In this document: positions 26,016 to 36,300 of the stretch, in pieces
Numbering within the stretch: the stretch's first letter is position 1
How the letters are laid out: each line of letters begins with the position of its first letter
Origin: Pardosa pseudoannulata
Taxonomy: Eukaryota; Arthropoda; Arachnida; Araneae; Lycosidae
Length of the DNA stretch: 64,000 nt
Direction: 5' to 3'
Assembly (NCBI GenBank): GCA_032207245.1
Contig: CM063504.1
Location: 15,682,287-15,746,286 of the forward strand
Position numbers and translations under genes: made by a program
The notes under the pieces: generated by a model
Database searches by the model: none
Told to the model about the DNA's origin: nothing
Seen by the model: only the letters and a program-made list of their open reading frames with translations

Positions 26016-26365
26016 TTTTTTCAAAAGACTAAATTTTATTTTTACAAGTAACTGGTTATGGATTTTTTTAAAAATTTAATTTAATATTTAATACTTTACG
26101 ATACTTTAGGTAAACAGGGACAAATTTATAGTCTTTTTTTCAAAAGACTATAAATTTATTTTTACAAGTAATTGATTATGGATTTTTTAAAAATTTAATT
26201 TAATATTTAATATTCTCCGATACTTTAGGTAAACAGGGTCAAATTTATAGTCTTTTTTTCAAAAGACTATAAATTTATTTTTACAAGTAATTGATTATGG
26301 ATTTTTTTAAAATTTAATTTAATATTTAATACTCTCCGATACTTTAGGTAAACAGGGTCAAATTT
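26016..26365. repeat. Tandem array, 3 units of 119 bp
   Basis: ATACTTTAGG occurs at 26101, 26220 and 26339, exactly 119 bp apart. Units are nearly identical. Each full unit carries a hairpin of TATAGTCTTTT and AAAAGACTATA, and a TTTAATTTAATATTTAATA tract. High identity implies recent amplification or homogenisation. Confidence 0.95.
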
Positions 26366-27190
26366 TACCACTTATAAAAAATGTGTTATAAAACGCTACA
26401 TTCACAGATAAAATAGAGCAACACATTTTTATAGTTGTCCTGTATTATTTAAATGCACTTGCATAAACGATATGCTAAATAAAATTTTTTTAAATTGTTA
26501 TACCTTTATAAGAAATTTGCCAAGAAACATTTTAAAAATTGGACACTTTAGGGAAGTTTTTGGATGTAGAACATATTTCATTGCTAGTGAATTATTTTTG
26601 TAGTTATTACGTGGTTTCAAATCAATATAAGAAAAGAGTAACTTTAAAAAATAATTTTTAAGTTTTTATATTTGAATTAATTCCTAATCGATGCGAACCA
26701 TACTACAATCCAGGACGCCAAATGTTCTGTAATATATGTGTGTAATATATCAAAATATATTTTCCTTGAGCTTTCTCAAACGCGCAAATTAAATAAAAGA
26801 CGTGATTCTTTGAGATTGCTTTCCTTTAACACTTCTCAAAACCAATAAATGAATAACTGCTACGACATCTTAGCCGTTTCCTAAATTAGATTTTAACTAT
26901 CCCGAACAAAAGTGACCAAGTTTCCGAATTTTACATGGGCGTGAGCAGTTTTGCCTCCGCGATTGTTTTAATAAACCACAGCAACCGCTGTCTTAGTATC
27001 GCTCCGATGAGAATTTAAGCCCATAATTAATTTTACTTCGGGTGTGAAATTTCCAACAGCACAGATGTCCAGTCACGCCTGACTAGGGGATATAGGTCCA
27101 CAGTTTCACCTCATTTATGATGAAAATAAAGTATTTTTGTTAAGTATTTGACTGCTCCTACAGTTTAAGTTATTGCCTTCAATGACATGA

Positions 27191-27236
27191 TTCGGTATGG
27201 TTTGTATAGCTCAGGTCTAGTTATTGCAACTCGATA
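27191..27236 (-). mobile_element. Family A SINE 3' fragment
   Basis: TATGGTTTGTATAGCTCAGG then TCTAGTTATTGCAACTCGA matches the reversed 3' end of the family A SINE. Only the tail survives, next to the microsatellite. Confidence 0.6.
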
Positions 27237-27258
27237 TTTATTGCCAAATAATCTCTGT

Positions 27259-27263
<5 letters not shown>

Positions 27264-27328
<65 letters not shown>

Positions 27329-27332
27329 ATGT

Positions 27333-27402
<70 letters not shown>
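27264..27402. repeat. Compound microsatellite (TA)n(TG)n(TA)n(TG)n
   Basis: Alternating TA and TG blocks with short TGTATGTATG bridges. The Tyr-Ile and Cys-Val frames across it are artefacts. Confidence 0.97.
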
Positions 27403-27407
<5 letters not shown>

Positions 27408-27615
27408 TCAGGAGTTCTTCGCTAATCACAATGATCATTAAGTAGTTGTAAACAGAAACTTTTATTTCCATATCGAAATACGTACAGCCTTCTTAGGCCT
27501 TACACCATATTACACATTCCATCATCTAATAGAATAATGTCTCTCGACCTGTCACGTGACCATCAACACTGGAAACAAAACTACCCCACTCTCCTAATCT
27601 AGAACCCCTACCATC

Positions 27616-27619
<4 letters not shown>

Positions 27620-27655
<36 letters not shown>
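27620..27655. repeat. (AT)n microsatellite
   Basis: A plain AT dinucleotide run of about 35 bp. Confidence 0.95.
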
Positions 27656-27656
<1 letters not shown>

Positions 27657-27721
27657 TTATTTACTAAGGAGTGCACTACATGATTACGTGGCACCATTGA
27701 TCTAAAGTTTGATTCTGAAGT

Positions 27722-27768
27722 TTGTTATGGTTTGTAGCGCTCAGGTCTACTTATTGTAGCTCTATGAC
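27722..27768 (-). mobile_element. Family A SINE 3' fragment
   Basis: ATGGTTTGTAGCGCTCAGGT then CTACTTATTGTAGCTC matches the reversed SINE 3' end. It closely parallels the fragment at 27.19 kb. Each fragment lies beside a TA-type microsatellite, so the pair could come from a local duplication. Confidence 0.65.
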
Positions 27769-27829
27769 TAAGTTTTGGTTTTAAGTTATTTTCTGTTAAT
27801 AGGACTCACATTTAAGCAACTTTAAACGA

Positions 27830-28225
27830 AAGATTTTTTTGCCTTATCATATCTTTTATTTATTATAAAAGTAAATACATGATATTTCCAGTAATATTTC
27901 CCTTATTTTTATTTAATTAGTTTTAATTAATTTGTTTATAAAAATATTTAAACGTTATATATAAAGTGAAAAGTAAGAGCTTCTTTCAAAATATTTAAAA
28001 ACCTTTCTGACACATTGTGAGCCGCTTTAAAACAATACAAATTGATATTCAGTAACAATTTTTGCTTTTTTTTGTAGACAATAATTGTTAGATATAATTC
28101 TCTACCTATTTAAATTTTTAAAGTATCAGTACTATTACACCCAGAAATTGAAATTTAATAGAGCTAAAATGTTTGAAAATTCCATTTCAAATAATATAAA
28201 TACTAAATGATATATGCAACAACGA
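27830..28225. repeat. Dispersed repeat R1, copy 2
   Basis: Homologous and collinear with 8.40-8.78 kb (shared TTTTTATTTAATTAGTTTT, TATAAAGTGAAAAGT, AAAATTCCATTTCAA). Both copies lie just after minus-strand family A SINE sequence, which may mean the original unit carried both. Confidence 0.65.
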
Positions 28226-28375
28226 AAACAGTTGGTAGAGTTGTATCGTAACTCTATAATGTATTTACTGTAAAAATATGAAATGAACATAAGCAATAGT
28301 TATTTTATTTACAGTGTGTGCAAGTGAAAATAACACCATTTAGAGGAAGATTCAATTACATTTTTAATAGTTCCC

Positions 28376-28945
28376 TTAAATTATGTGCGGGTACATTTCG
28401 CAGCAGAATTGTACCATGAGCTGGAATTTTACGCATAAATTTAGTTATTCAGTTAAATTATTTAATTTTAAAAATTATTTAATTTTTTAACCAACTTTTA
28501 TATTGAAATATATAAACAAATATACAAATAGAAATATATAAATAAAAACCATAAGATTTTTGTAAACAAAAAATTTATTTTTTCGTGGATAAATTTATAC
28601 CTTAGTACCTTACTATTAGTACCTTAAATATGAAAAATCAAATGGAAATAATAGTATATAGTTTTAATTTTTTTTATGTTATATATAGACCTTTTTACAT
28701 TATAAAAAATGAAAAGAAATGGAATCATAAAACTAATAATGTAAAAACTAGTTTTTATTTGTCTAAATTTTCCAGAATCTATGTAGTAGACAAGAACATT
28801 CGGCTTCGTGTTCTTGTATATACCGTTATTTTGGTACCCACAAACAAACGATGTTGTTACACTAACCGGTACTAGTTCGTGACCTGCGCTCATGTATCAA
28901 TTGTCAGAATACGTACTAGTACGTGTCCCGCATACAATGTGTTAA
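28376..28945. mobile_element. piggyBac-like element P2, copy 1
   Basis: TTAA at 28376-28379 and 28942-28945. The left end is TTAAATTATGTGCGGGTAC and the right end (inward) TTAACACATTGTATGCGGG. The interior is shared with 43.48-44.01 kb, including GTAAAAACTAGTTTTTATTT, GTATATACCGTTATTTT and subterminal palindromic GTACTAGTACGTG. There is no transposase. TTAA sites support the piggyBac superfamily. Confidence 0.8.
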
Positions 28946-29271
28946 AAGCCGTGATATTAAGTGTAAAGATTGTGTACTTTTACAGTAATTCGAATATTCC
29001 GATGAGGTTTGTTTTGAACGTTTATGAAATGTCCAGAAATTTTTAAAAGATAAAAATCAAAACTAGAATTTTTAAAGATTTAAAGGTTATGTCTCCCTTT
29101 AATAAATTATTAATAATTTTGTATATTAGAAAACTTGATATTTATATATGTGTATAAAAATTCTATATAACTAAATATAAAGTTACTGAATTTTTGAAGA
29201 ACTACAACGGTGAATGAATATATTAAAGTTTGTTTTCATTTCACTGAATTAAATAAATTATAGACGAATTT

Positions 29272-29380
29272 TGCTGAACGACGGCCTAATGGTTAAAGCC
29301 CTGGTTTTCTGTACCACAAATCGTGGTTTCGAATCTTATTGGGGCATGGAAGTACACCGTAGTGCTATAAAAGAATCCAA
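29272..29380 (+). mobile_element. Family A SINE, internally deleted
   Basis: A tRNA-like head (CGACGGCCTAATGGTTAAAG and GTGGTTTCGAATCTTATTGG) is followed by GGCATGGA and then directly by the terminal ACACCGTAGTGCT. About 75 bp of the body is missing. Confidence 0.75.
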
Positions 29381-29972
29381 TAAATTATTAGTTTACAAAT
29401 GACTAATGATTATTTTTGCTTAGGGACAAAATTAATTTATTACTTACTCAGATTAAAAAAGTATAACCATTTAAGATTGATTATGTCATTCGATAAGAAA
29501 TTAATAAATTACTTTCTGAATTCAAAGTATACGAACGATATTCGAAGAGTTAGAATTTTGTTCTCCTGGTAACGGATTAATAAATGTCAATTTTATTCCA
29601 TGAATATGACGGATCACCAAATATCTTTGATTCTGAACTCCAATCCTAAATTAATAAATCACCTTTTTAAATTAGAAACAAGGAACTGTGTCCAAACATC
29701 ATTTGTTTGAATCCAGATTCTAATGTTTGTAAATTTCATCAAGTTCCTTTCTAATCAGTACCATCTTCATGCAATCAAGTTGGACCCTGAATTGTAATTA
29801 TAAACGACTTGTATTTTGTCATAAAATGTTCATTCTAAATTAACAATTGGACTGAATATTTCATCCGTTTTCTTTGAAAGTGATGTAGGTCCACTTTGAC
29901 AAAATATTAGTTGATGATAAAAATGACCACAATTATCTATGAAATTTATATAAAAATAAGTTTTACATAAAA

Positions 29973-30325
29973 TTGCTAGTTTTATATAAACTTATGAAAC
30001 TAGTGTAATAACGTATATCCATATTTTTCAAACTATTCAAGTGCAAAACCTTAAATATCTCCATATAAAATAAATTACACTTCAAAGAAACATAAAAGTT
30101 TTATATAAACTTAAAACTAGTGTAATAACATATACCCATATTTTTCAAACTATTCAAGTGCAAAACCTTAAATATCTCCATATAAAATAAATTACACTTC
30201 AAAGAAACATAAAAGTTTTATATAAACTTAAAACTAGTGTAATAACATATACCCATATTTTTCAAATTATTCAAGTGCCAAACCTTAAATATCTTCATAT
30301 AAAATAAAATATACTTAAAAGAAAA
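29973..30325. repeat. Tandem array, 3 units of 117 bp
   Basis: TAGTGTAATA occurs at 30001, 30118 and 30235, 117 bp apart. Units contain CCATATTTTTCAAACTATTC and a near-palindrome AAGTTTTATATAAACTT. The first two intervals are almost identical and the last unit is slightly decayed. Confidence 0.95.
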
Positions 30326-30479
30326 CGACTCATTTTGCGCTGTAATTTCCTATTCAAATGCAACTAAGCTATGCAGATATTATTTCAATGACAGATTCAA
30401 TTGAGAAAGTTATACGACATGTTTAGTGATCATATATAATATCACACTGAAAATATGTCCAAATTACTACTTTTTTATA

Positions 30480-30832
30480 ACTAGCTCAATGTAGTAACTA
30501 GGTGTGGCTTAGTGTAGTTAAACGAAAATGAAAGAAAAAAGCGCATGCCTTTAATACGTTTAATTTAATAACACTGCGTCTGGTGGGATTCGAACCTCTC
30601 CTTACATTCAGTAATGCTAGGAAGGTTATCAGCGAGCTACACACACAAGTTTATCAAATTGCTGGGAGACACACTCAGAGATTTTATTCTTATATATAAA
30701 CTGTGTAGATAAAAACATACCCTTACTCTAGTACCACGTTATGCCAAAATATCAATTCAATCGGTGCAATGTTTGCAGAGATTTGGGGTTAAGAACAAAC
30801 ATTTACATTTTTATTTATATAGACATATAAAT
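30480..30832. mobile_element. SINE/retroelement-like composite C, copy 2
   Basis: 30580-30650 on the minus strand is tRNA-like: A box in GTGTAGCTCGCTGATAACC, B box GGTTCGAATCCCACC. Downstream, ATCAATTCAATCGGTGCAAT then GTTTGCAGAGATTTGGGG resembles the 3' signature of the copy at 11.6 kb. It ends in a TTTATTTATATAG tail. The arrangement matches 11243-11730. Boundaries are approximate. Confidence 0.55.
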
Positions 30833-30839
30833 TGAAAAA

Positions 30840-31750
30840 CTAAGACCTATTGCACAGTTTACTATTTTCAATTTTATAAAAAGCTTATCACACATCAACA
30901 TGTATGTGTTAAATAGAAACATATTACATTTAAGATTTTTTTTTTCGTTGAAAAATACGCGAGTGAGAGCGAAATATTCTCAAACGACTGAAAGGTTTTA
31001 ACACACGTTTACATAAAACAAAATACATTATGTTGAAAATATTTTGCTCTAACGCCAGAAAACCGTACATTTTTGTGCTGATATTTTTGAATGTTTTTTT
31101 TTTTGTGTGTGTGTGTGTTACAGAAAAAAACATTTTCAGTCAATTTATTTTTCTTTATTTTGACATGTCAAAACGCCTTTAACCGGTTGAATTTTTTTCG
31201 CTCTGACCTAAGAAAAATTGCGTCTTTTTCAGCTGATAACAGAGTTCTAAACTGAATGTATTGCTTTTTGAACACTTGCATGTCATGTGTGCGTTTACGT
31301 TAGCTTTGTGTTGTATGCTATATTTCATGTAAAATTATTTAGTTTGTACATCATGAAATATTTTAAATTAATTAGTTTAATTTTTATGATAAATTGGAGA
31401 ATCATATTTGTTGTTATTTCCCAGTATTTAATCCAGAACAATATTCTGTTTTTTCGAAAAGCTCTTATTATTGTTACATCTATAAGATAACTTTTTAAAA
31501 ATTTATTTTAAACCAATTAAAGTCAATTAATGCATAAGCTTTCACTTAAATAACTTATTGGACGTTATATATTCAACTTATAAAAATTTAATATTGTAAT
31601 TGTAGAACGTCTGCCAGACATTAGGATAGCAATCTAGAGTTAAAATACACATTGTCAGATTGAGATATATAGATATATTTTTATGTCAATCAAACTATAA
31701 AACTTTCTAATTACTGAATAAATATATACATTTTATTTATATGATATTAG
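30840..31750 (+). other. Probable intron upstream of the carboxypeptidase exon
   Basis: AT-rich sequence without recognised repeats except a (GT)n tract near 31107 and poly-T tracts. It ends in the acceptor TTTATTTATATGATATTAG. A faint resemblance of 31.18-31.28 kb to repeat R2 was noted (ACAGAGTTCTAAACTGAATG). Confidence 0.5.
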
Positions 31751-31953
31751 GATGAGGAAATGGATATGTATCTGGACCTCCATGCCCATACTGGATTATT
31801 GGGAGCCTTTGTGTATGGAAATACATACAGCGACGTGTACCGTTTTCAGCGACATACGCTCTTCCCGAAGCATCTCAGCTATTGTGCACAAGATTTTTCC
31901 CTCGAAAACACAGCTTACAATAAGGATAGGAACAAGTCTGGAACTTCTAGAAG
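31751..31953 (+). CDS. AGBL4: Cytosolic carboxypeptidase 6-like, one internal exon
   Basis: AGBL4/CCP6 is an M14D metallocarboxypeptidase that removes glutamates from tubulin and other acidic tails in the cytosol. The 203-bp exon starts after TATGATATTAG (phase 0) and ends before GTAAAGA. It encodes 67 residues plus two bases. MYLDLHAHTG holds the His that is the third zinc ligand. It is followed by FVYGNTYSD, YRFQRHTLFPKHL, AQDFS, NKDRNKSGTSRR, in the same order and spacing as CCP6. CCP5 and CCP1/4 differ here (no RFQR...FPK...DFS...GTGRR series). The frame is intact throughout. The catalytic Glu should be in the next exon, which I could not find, nor could I find the upstream exons with the HxxE zinc motif. 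Introns in vertebrate AGBL4 are also exceptionally long. Assignment as CCP6-type is firm; whether the gene is complete cannot be judged. Confidence 0.88.
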
Positions 31954-32187
31954 GTAAAGATTTTTTTTCCATATTTCTATAAAATCAATTCTATGTTAAA
32001 AGAACAGTGAATATTTAAATTTAATTTCTTTCTACCAATCTGCTTGAAAATTTAATATGTTATTAGAAATGCATTTATGTTAAAGTACAGGCGGTTTATA
32101 ATCAAACGTCCCTACTTTAAAGTCACCTACAGGCGAAAATATTGTTCAGAAAGGACATAATGGACGAAATGGCATTTGAAATATTTA
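31954..32187 (+). other. Intron start after the carboxypeptidase exon
   Basis: The donor AAG|GTAAAGA is close to consensus. AT-rich sequence follows up to the first MITE. Confidence 0.6.
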
Positions 32188-32321
32188 GGGCTGGTTTCAC
32201 CAAAGTCTTTTAAAGGCTAACCGCGATTAATCTCTGTTGAAACGGAGAATTGCGTCTCACCATTGGATAGTGCCATTAATCACGATTAGTTGTTAAACGA
32301 CTTTGCTGAGATTGGCCCCTA
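32185..32321. mobile_element. PIF/Harbinger-like MITE (family H), copy 2
   Basis: 131 bp at 32188-32318. Left end GGGCTGGTTTCACCAAAGTC, right end (inward) GGGCCAATCTCAGCAAAGTC. TTA on the left and CTA on the right fit a mutated 3-bp duplication. It is related over its whole length to copy 4 (GAATTGCGTCTCACCA). Confidence 0.8.
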
Positions 32322-32841
32322 GTTAGTCTTGATTAACCATGAACTATATCTGATATGAAGGACAGCATTTCACGACAAGATTCTCATCATTTTCTTGGTA
32401 CACGCTGCGGCCAACTGTAGAACATCATATGTTACGATTTCAAATGGTAGTAGACAATGATGGCCGTAACGTTAATTAGGTCTTTTTGCAATAATTTTCT
32501 GCTAGAGTAAATGTTCGTTAAATGTGTAATTCATAAAAAAAACTCTGGGGGTAAAATTGTGAACTAATGTTTTTTTATTCGCTTGAACAAATTCCCATCC
32601 CTTTATTTTGTTTATACAACTTTTCATAACGTTCTGAAGAACGGTTTCAACTGACAGCTTTAAAGTAGAGAAATTTAATTATGGACACGATGTACTTACT
32701 ATATCTAGGTATATTTTTAATGGTTTAATTGGTACTAAATTGTATCAGTTCTTGAACTTTCTTTCCGATTGAGATATAAGCAAAAGTTTTTTCTTCAGGT
32801 ATATCAGCACAGAATACGAATACAGACTTTGTAAAGTTCCA

Positions 32842-32903
32842 GGGAAGGTCACATCAAAGTCGTTTAATGGGTAACCATTAAACGGCTTTGATGAGACCGG
32901 CCC
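32842..32903. mobile_element. Family H MITE collapsed to a 62-bp hairpin, copy 3
   Basis: The element is almost nothing but its two inverted ends. A 29-bp arm (GGGAAGGTCACATCAAAGTC...) and its partner at 32875-32903 pair with four mismatches around a 4-base loop. TTA follows the right end. If transcribed as intron it would fold into one long stem. Confidence 0.85.
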
Positions 32904-32936
32904 TTAGTCTCATATTTCACATTTACGATTATTGAC

Positions 32937-33068
32937 TTAGAGCCAGTCTCGTTTCACAGCTAACCTCGATTAATATCTGTTTAAACGAAGAATTGCGTCC
33001 CACCACTGGTTGGCTCCATGGGTTAATCGCGGTTAGCCATTAAACGACTTCGTTGAGACCGGCCCTCA
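32937..33068. mobile_element. PIF/Harbinger-like MITE (family H), copy 4
   Basis: 126 bp at 32940-33065. The left end GAGCCAGTCTCGTTTCACAG is decayed. The right end (inward) is GGGCCGGTCTCAACGAAGTC. TTA and TCA flank it. It lies 33 bp from the end of copy 3's flank, in the same intron as copies 2 and 3. Confidence 0.8.
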
Positions 33069-33789
33069 CACTCACTATATATTTCCCCACCATGTGCATG
33101 TGATGGCATGTGATTAGTTGTTCATTTTTTAATTAAAGTTGTTTATTTATGCCTTCATTTGTGATCATTCTGTAACCAGAAGCCAGAAACTCCGAAGTGG
33201 TGAATCATAAAACTCCTGCTGCCTCGGACGTTTTCAAAGTAGTTAATAAAGATAACGTAACATTTTTAAGCGATTGTGTAGATAAGTGATCAAAACAAAA
33301 TTTTGGAAGCACCTTTATTTCAGTGAAAAGGAAAGGATATTTCTAAATTTACCGTTTAATAAATATGTTAAATATCATCTGTGCAATCTTAATCTTCAGT
33401 ATAATTTTTTTCTCAATTTTTTTAAAACTGAGGTGAGTAAGAATTTTTTTCCCCTCTAAGCAATCGTAATAATGAGTACCTTATCGTCTATACTGTGTTT
33501 ATATTTGGTATTACTACTCTAATATTTGTACACTATCTCTTCTTTAATTTAAAATGTAATTATTTTCAATATTACACATCAACTTAAAAATACATTGTAA
33601 TATTTTTTGTAGTATTTTAATGTGATTAAACTTTTTAATAAACATTTTTTATAAATAGTAAATTTTTAATTCTGAACATTTTTTCAAACTTTTTTAGAAC
33701 ACTGCTTTGTTTTGGAGGGATCTGATATTGATGTTGTAGCATTTAAAACTTCCCCCTTCAGGGAAAAATTAAAAAAGTAATAAAAGTTA

Positions 33790-34580
33790 TCTTGTCAAAG
33801 GAAGCTTTGTTCCATCCATTTCCCATAGAAATTTGAATTTATAGGATATCCTAAGGAACTCTTAGAGTAAAACTTGCTTATCATCATGAGTATTCGCTGG
33901 GAACGTACATATGAAATCAAAAATAGTTGAAATATTCATTTTGCAGTACAAAATATAATAACTTCAAATATAACATATATTGTCCGATATACAATATTTT
34001 CAATTAATTTTTAGTTTATACTCTACAAAGTAATTTGCCGATAAATTTCGAAGAAATGGGTCGTTTAGAAATAAAGGTAAGTTTTTCGAATATAAAATAT
34101 GAAAATTTCAATAAAAGTTTCTCCCTCTAGCTGAGATTGAATATTGAAAATTAATTTTTTTTCCAGAAGTGCTTCAAAATTATGTTATTAGCTGTATAAT
34201 TATGCTAAAGTGCTTGCAATTTCTAGGTAATATTTTTAATAGTTTTAAAAGCTATATTGTTTCAAACGAAGATTTATTTGAAAATGTTCTGTGCCCAACC
34301 CTCTTACATACTATACTTCTTACGTACTATAATTTTACATCATAAGATATTCTTCAAGCATTATAATGAAATTCAGTTATCATCGTAATCATTTGCTAGA
34401 AACATAGCTAAAAAATCAATAGTTAAACTATCCATTTTTTTCAGTACAAAATATGTATAATAACTTCAAAATAACATATATTTTCTATTCTGAATAAAAT
34501 ATTTAACTAATTTTCAGTTTATACTCTAGAAAGTAGATTATCTATAAATTTCAAAGATATGTGATGCTAAGGTAATTAGG
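33790..34580. repeat. Diverged tandem duplication, offset about 503 bp
   Basis: AGTTTATACTCTACAAAGTA near 34013 corresponds to AGTTTATACTCTAGAAAGTA near 34516. Preceding phrases also recur (TACAAAATATAATAACTTCA, AACATATATT). Divergence is considerable and unit ends are unclear. Neither copy has an exon-like frame. Confidence 0.6.
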
Positions 34581-35395
34581 TTTTTTTTCAGACATTTATA
34601 AAACAAGAAAATATTTATCTGTAAAAACTATTTAAGGGGGTTATTAATAATAAGGGAATATTTAGTTGAGGTAGAAAGTTATTTTATTTACAAGGGGTTG
34701 GTTATTTACACACCTTTAACACTAAACCTACCATAACCGGTCAAATGATCGGTAATGTATATGTAAAAAATGCGAAGGGTAATGAATTAAAACAGAAATA
34801 AAAGACATAGGTATTTTTAAGTGATTAAAATAAAGAAATAAATAAGTTAAATTAAAGCAATAAAGGAATATGCAGTATAGAAAGATATATATTAACTGTT
34901 GGTATGTTTCATGTAATTCATAGTTAATCTGACAATGAGATAGAAATTTCAGACAAATCTCGTTTATCTGTACATATACTGTAGCTTTATATTCACCCAA
35001 TGTAAGAAGTTTATTTACTATTGTAATCACCATGCAGATAAAATTTGGATTATTATTTAAATTCAGTGCAATTTTGATTTCCTATGTCCATATCTAACAT
35101 GCAATGATTAAAGACTTCAGAACACTGCTTTAGCTGTATTGATATGTTGATTACTCGAAGTCAGAATAAATAACTCGGATATCGGAAGAAAGATTTGCAC
35201 AATAACAACCAGCGTCTAACCGTTATTGTTATTCCATTAATAGTTCCAGAACTGCCATTCTATAATTAAATAAGGTAAATATGCAATCACGATAACTTTA
35301 AGTAGGTGGAATTCCAATCAGCGGCCGGTTTGTCATTTGTCAGAAAAAGAATTTAAAATTACATCACGACCGTGAGTGTATAAAAGTTAATATTA

Positions 35396-35899
35396 GTATT
35401 GTTACGAACTTCAAATCTGGGTTCGGAGATTGAATACACTTTAAGTAAGACATCACGAAAACAATAATTTATTGGCAATCAGTTGGAAAATACAATGTCA
35501 GAAAGACATCAAGGTTAAGGTACTGCACACTCGTACAAAGCTTACAAAATCATCTCGAATTAACTCGAGCACAATGCCGTGGGCTCACGTACCCTTTCCG
35601 CATCAAACAAAACGGAAGCCACTGTAAAACACAATGCATCGTGCGTACTCTTTACACTGAGAAATCTGCTTAACGACTCGTTTGGGACTCAGCCTGCCTT
35701 ATATAGACCCGAAGAAATTGCTGGAATATTCCAGAAACCGGAACCGGAAGTTGTCTTGTATCGCCACACTTGGCAATATTTGGCGACACTTGGCGATATT
35801 TGGAGACGTACTTGGTTGCCAAAACTTTCTCCAACTAGCCAGTAATACCCATAGAGTCCCATGTTAAATTTAGGGTTCATTAACAATTCGTAACAGTAT
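35396..35899 (-). mobile_element. Solo LTR, Ty3/gypsy-like
   Basis: 496 bp at 35400-35895 starts TGTTACGAACTTC and ends AATTCGTAACA, with GTAT directly repeated on both sides (35396-35399 and 35896-35899). TG...CA ends with short inverted TGTTACGAA and a 4-bp duplication fit an LTR left by recombination. On the minus strand a TATATAAGG box near 35700 precedes an AATAAA near 35470 by about 230 bp, giving promoter and polyadenylation signal in the correct order, so the LTR reads leftwards. No internal gag-pol remains. The short frames inside it are not genes. Confidence 0.88.
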
Positions 35900-35989
35900 G
35901 AAAGTTGTACAGTGTTTAAAACGAAATCTTAAAATTCAATGGGATATACATGGAGGCATTTATAAAATTGGTATATGCACTGAAAGACA

Positions 35990-36300
35990 AGGGGATGAGA
36001 ATCGGTTTTTGTAGATGGCGATTTCTGGGGGATCCATTTATGATGGGGGAGAAGGGTTTTTGTTCCTGTGGAAGCGACGGAGACACAACAGAGTGACACG
36101 AATGGATAAGCATATCTCTTGGTATCTACAGGAGAGCAGGAGAGACTTTGGAAGTTTTTTTTTCCTACGTACTGAAATTCAACCGAACGTTTATTATATT
36201 TTTTCTTTTCGAGACCGCTCATCCATGAACTTTATTTTTTTTCTTGGTGGTCCGACTTCGATGTGCATCGAGCGATGTCAATTTGATTTTTATTCATATG
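35990..36300. other. GC-richer unique island
   Basis: Higher GC than its surroundings (GGGGGATCCATTTATGATGG, GGAAGCGACGGAGACACAAC). Frames of 97-99 codons are open on both strands, but neither shows a recognisable domain. It could be non-coding conserved sequence. Confidence 0.4.

Noticed and set aside
29973..30325. CRISPR-like array
   Set aside because: These are contiguous tandem repeats without distinct spacers in a eukaryotic AT-rich context. The same holds for the other arrays.
32800..32836. Possible micro-exon after TTTTTTCTTCAG and before GTAAAG
   Set aside because: Splice-like signals are present, but the encoded residues do not match any part of CCP6. Chance occurrence is likely.
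33176..33289. Open frame after a CAG, with balanced codon use, as the next carboxypeptidase exon or terminal exon
   Set aside because: In the phase required by the 31953 donor it hits a stop after about nine codons. It has no similarity to the catalytic-Glu exon, and its acceptor has a poor pyrimidine tract.
35579..35886. Overlapping 61-88-codon frames on both strands as genes
   Set aside because: They lie entirely inside the solo LTR.
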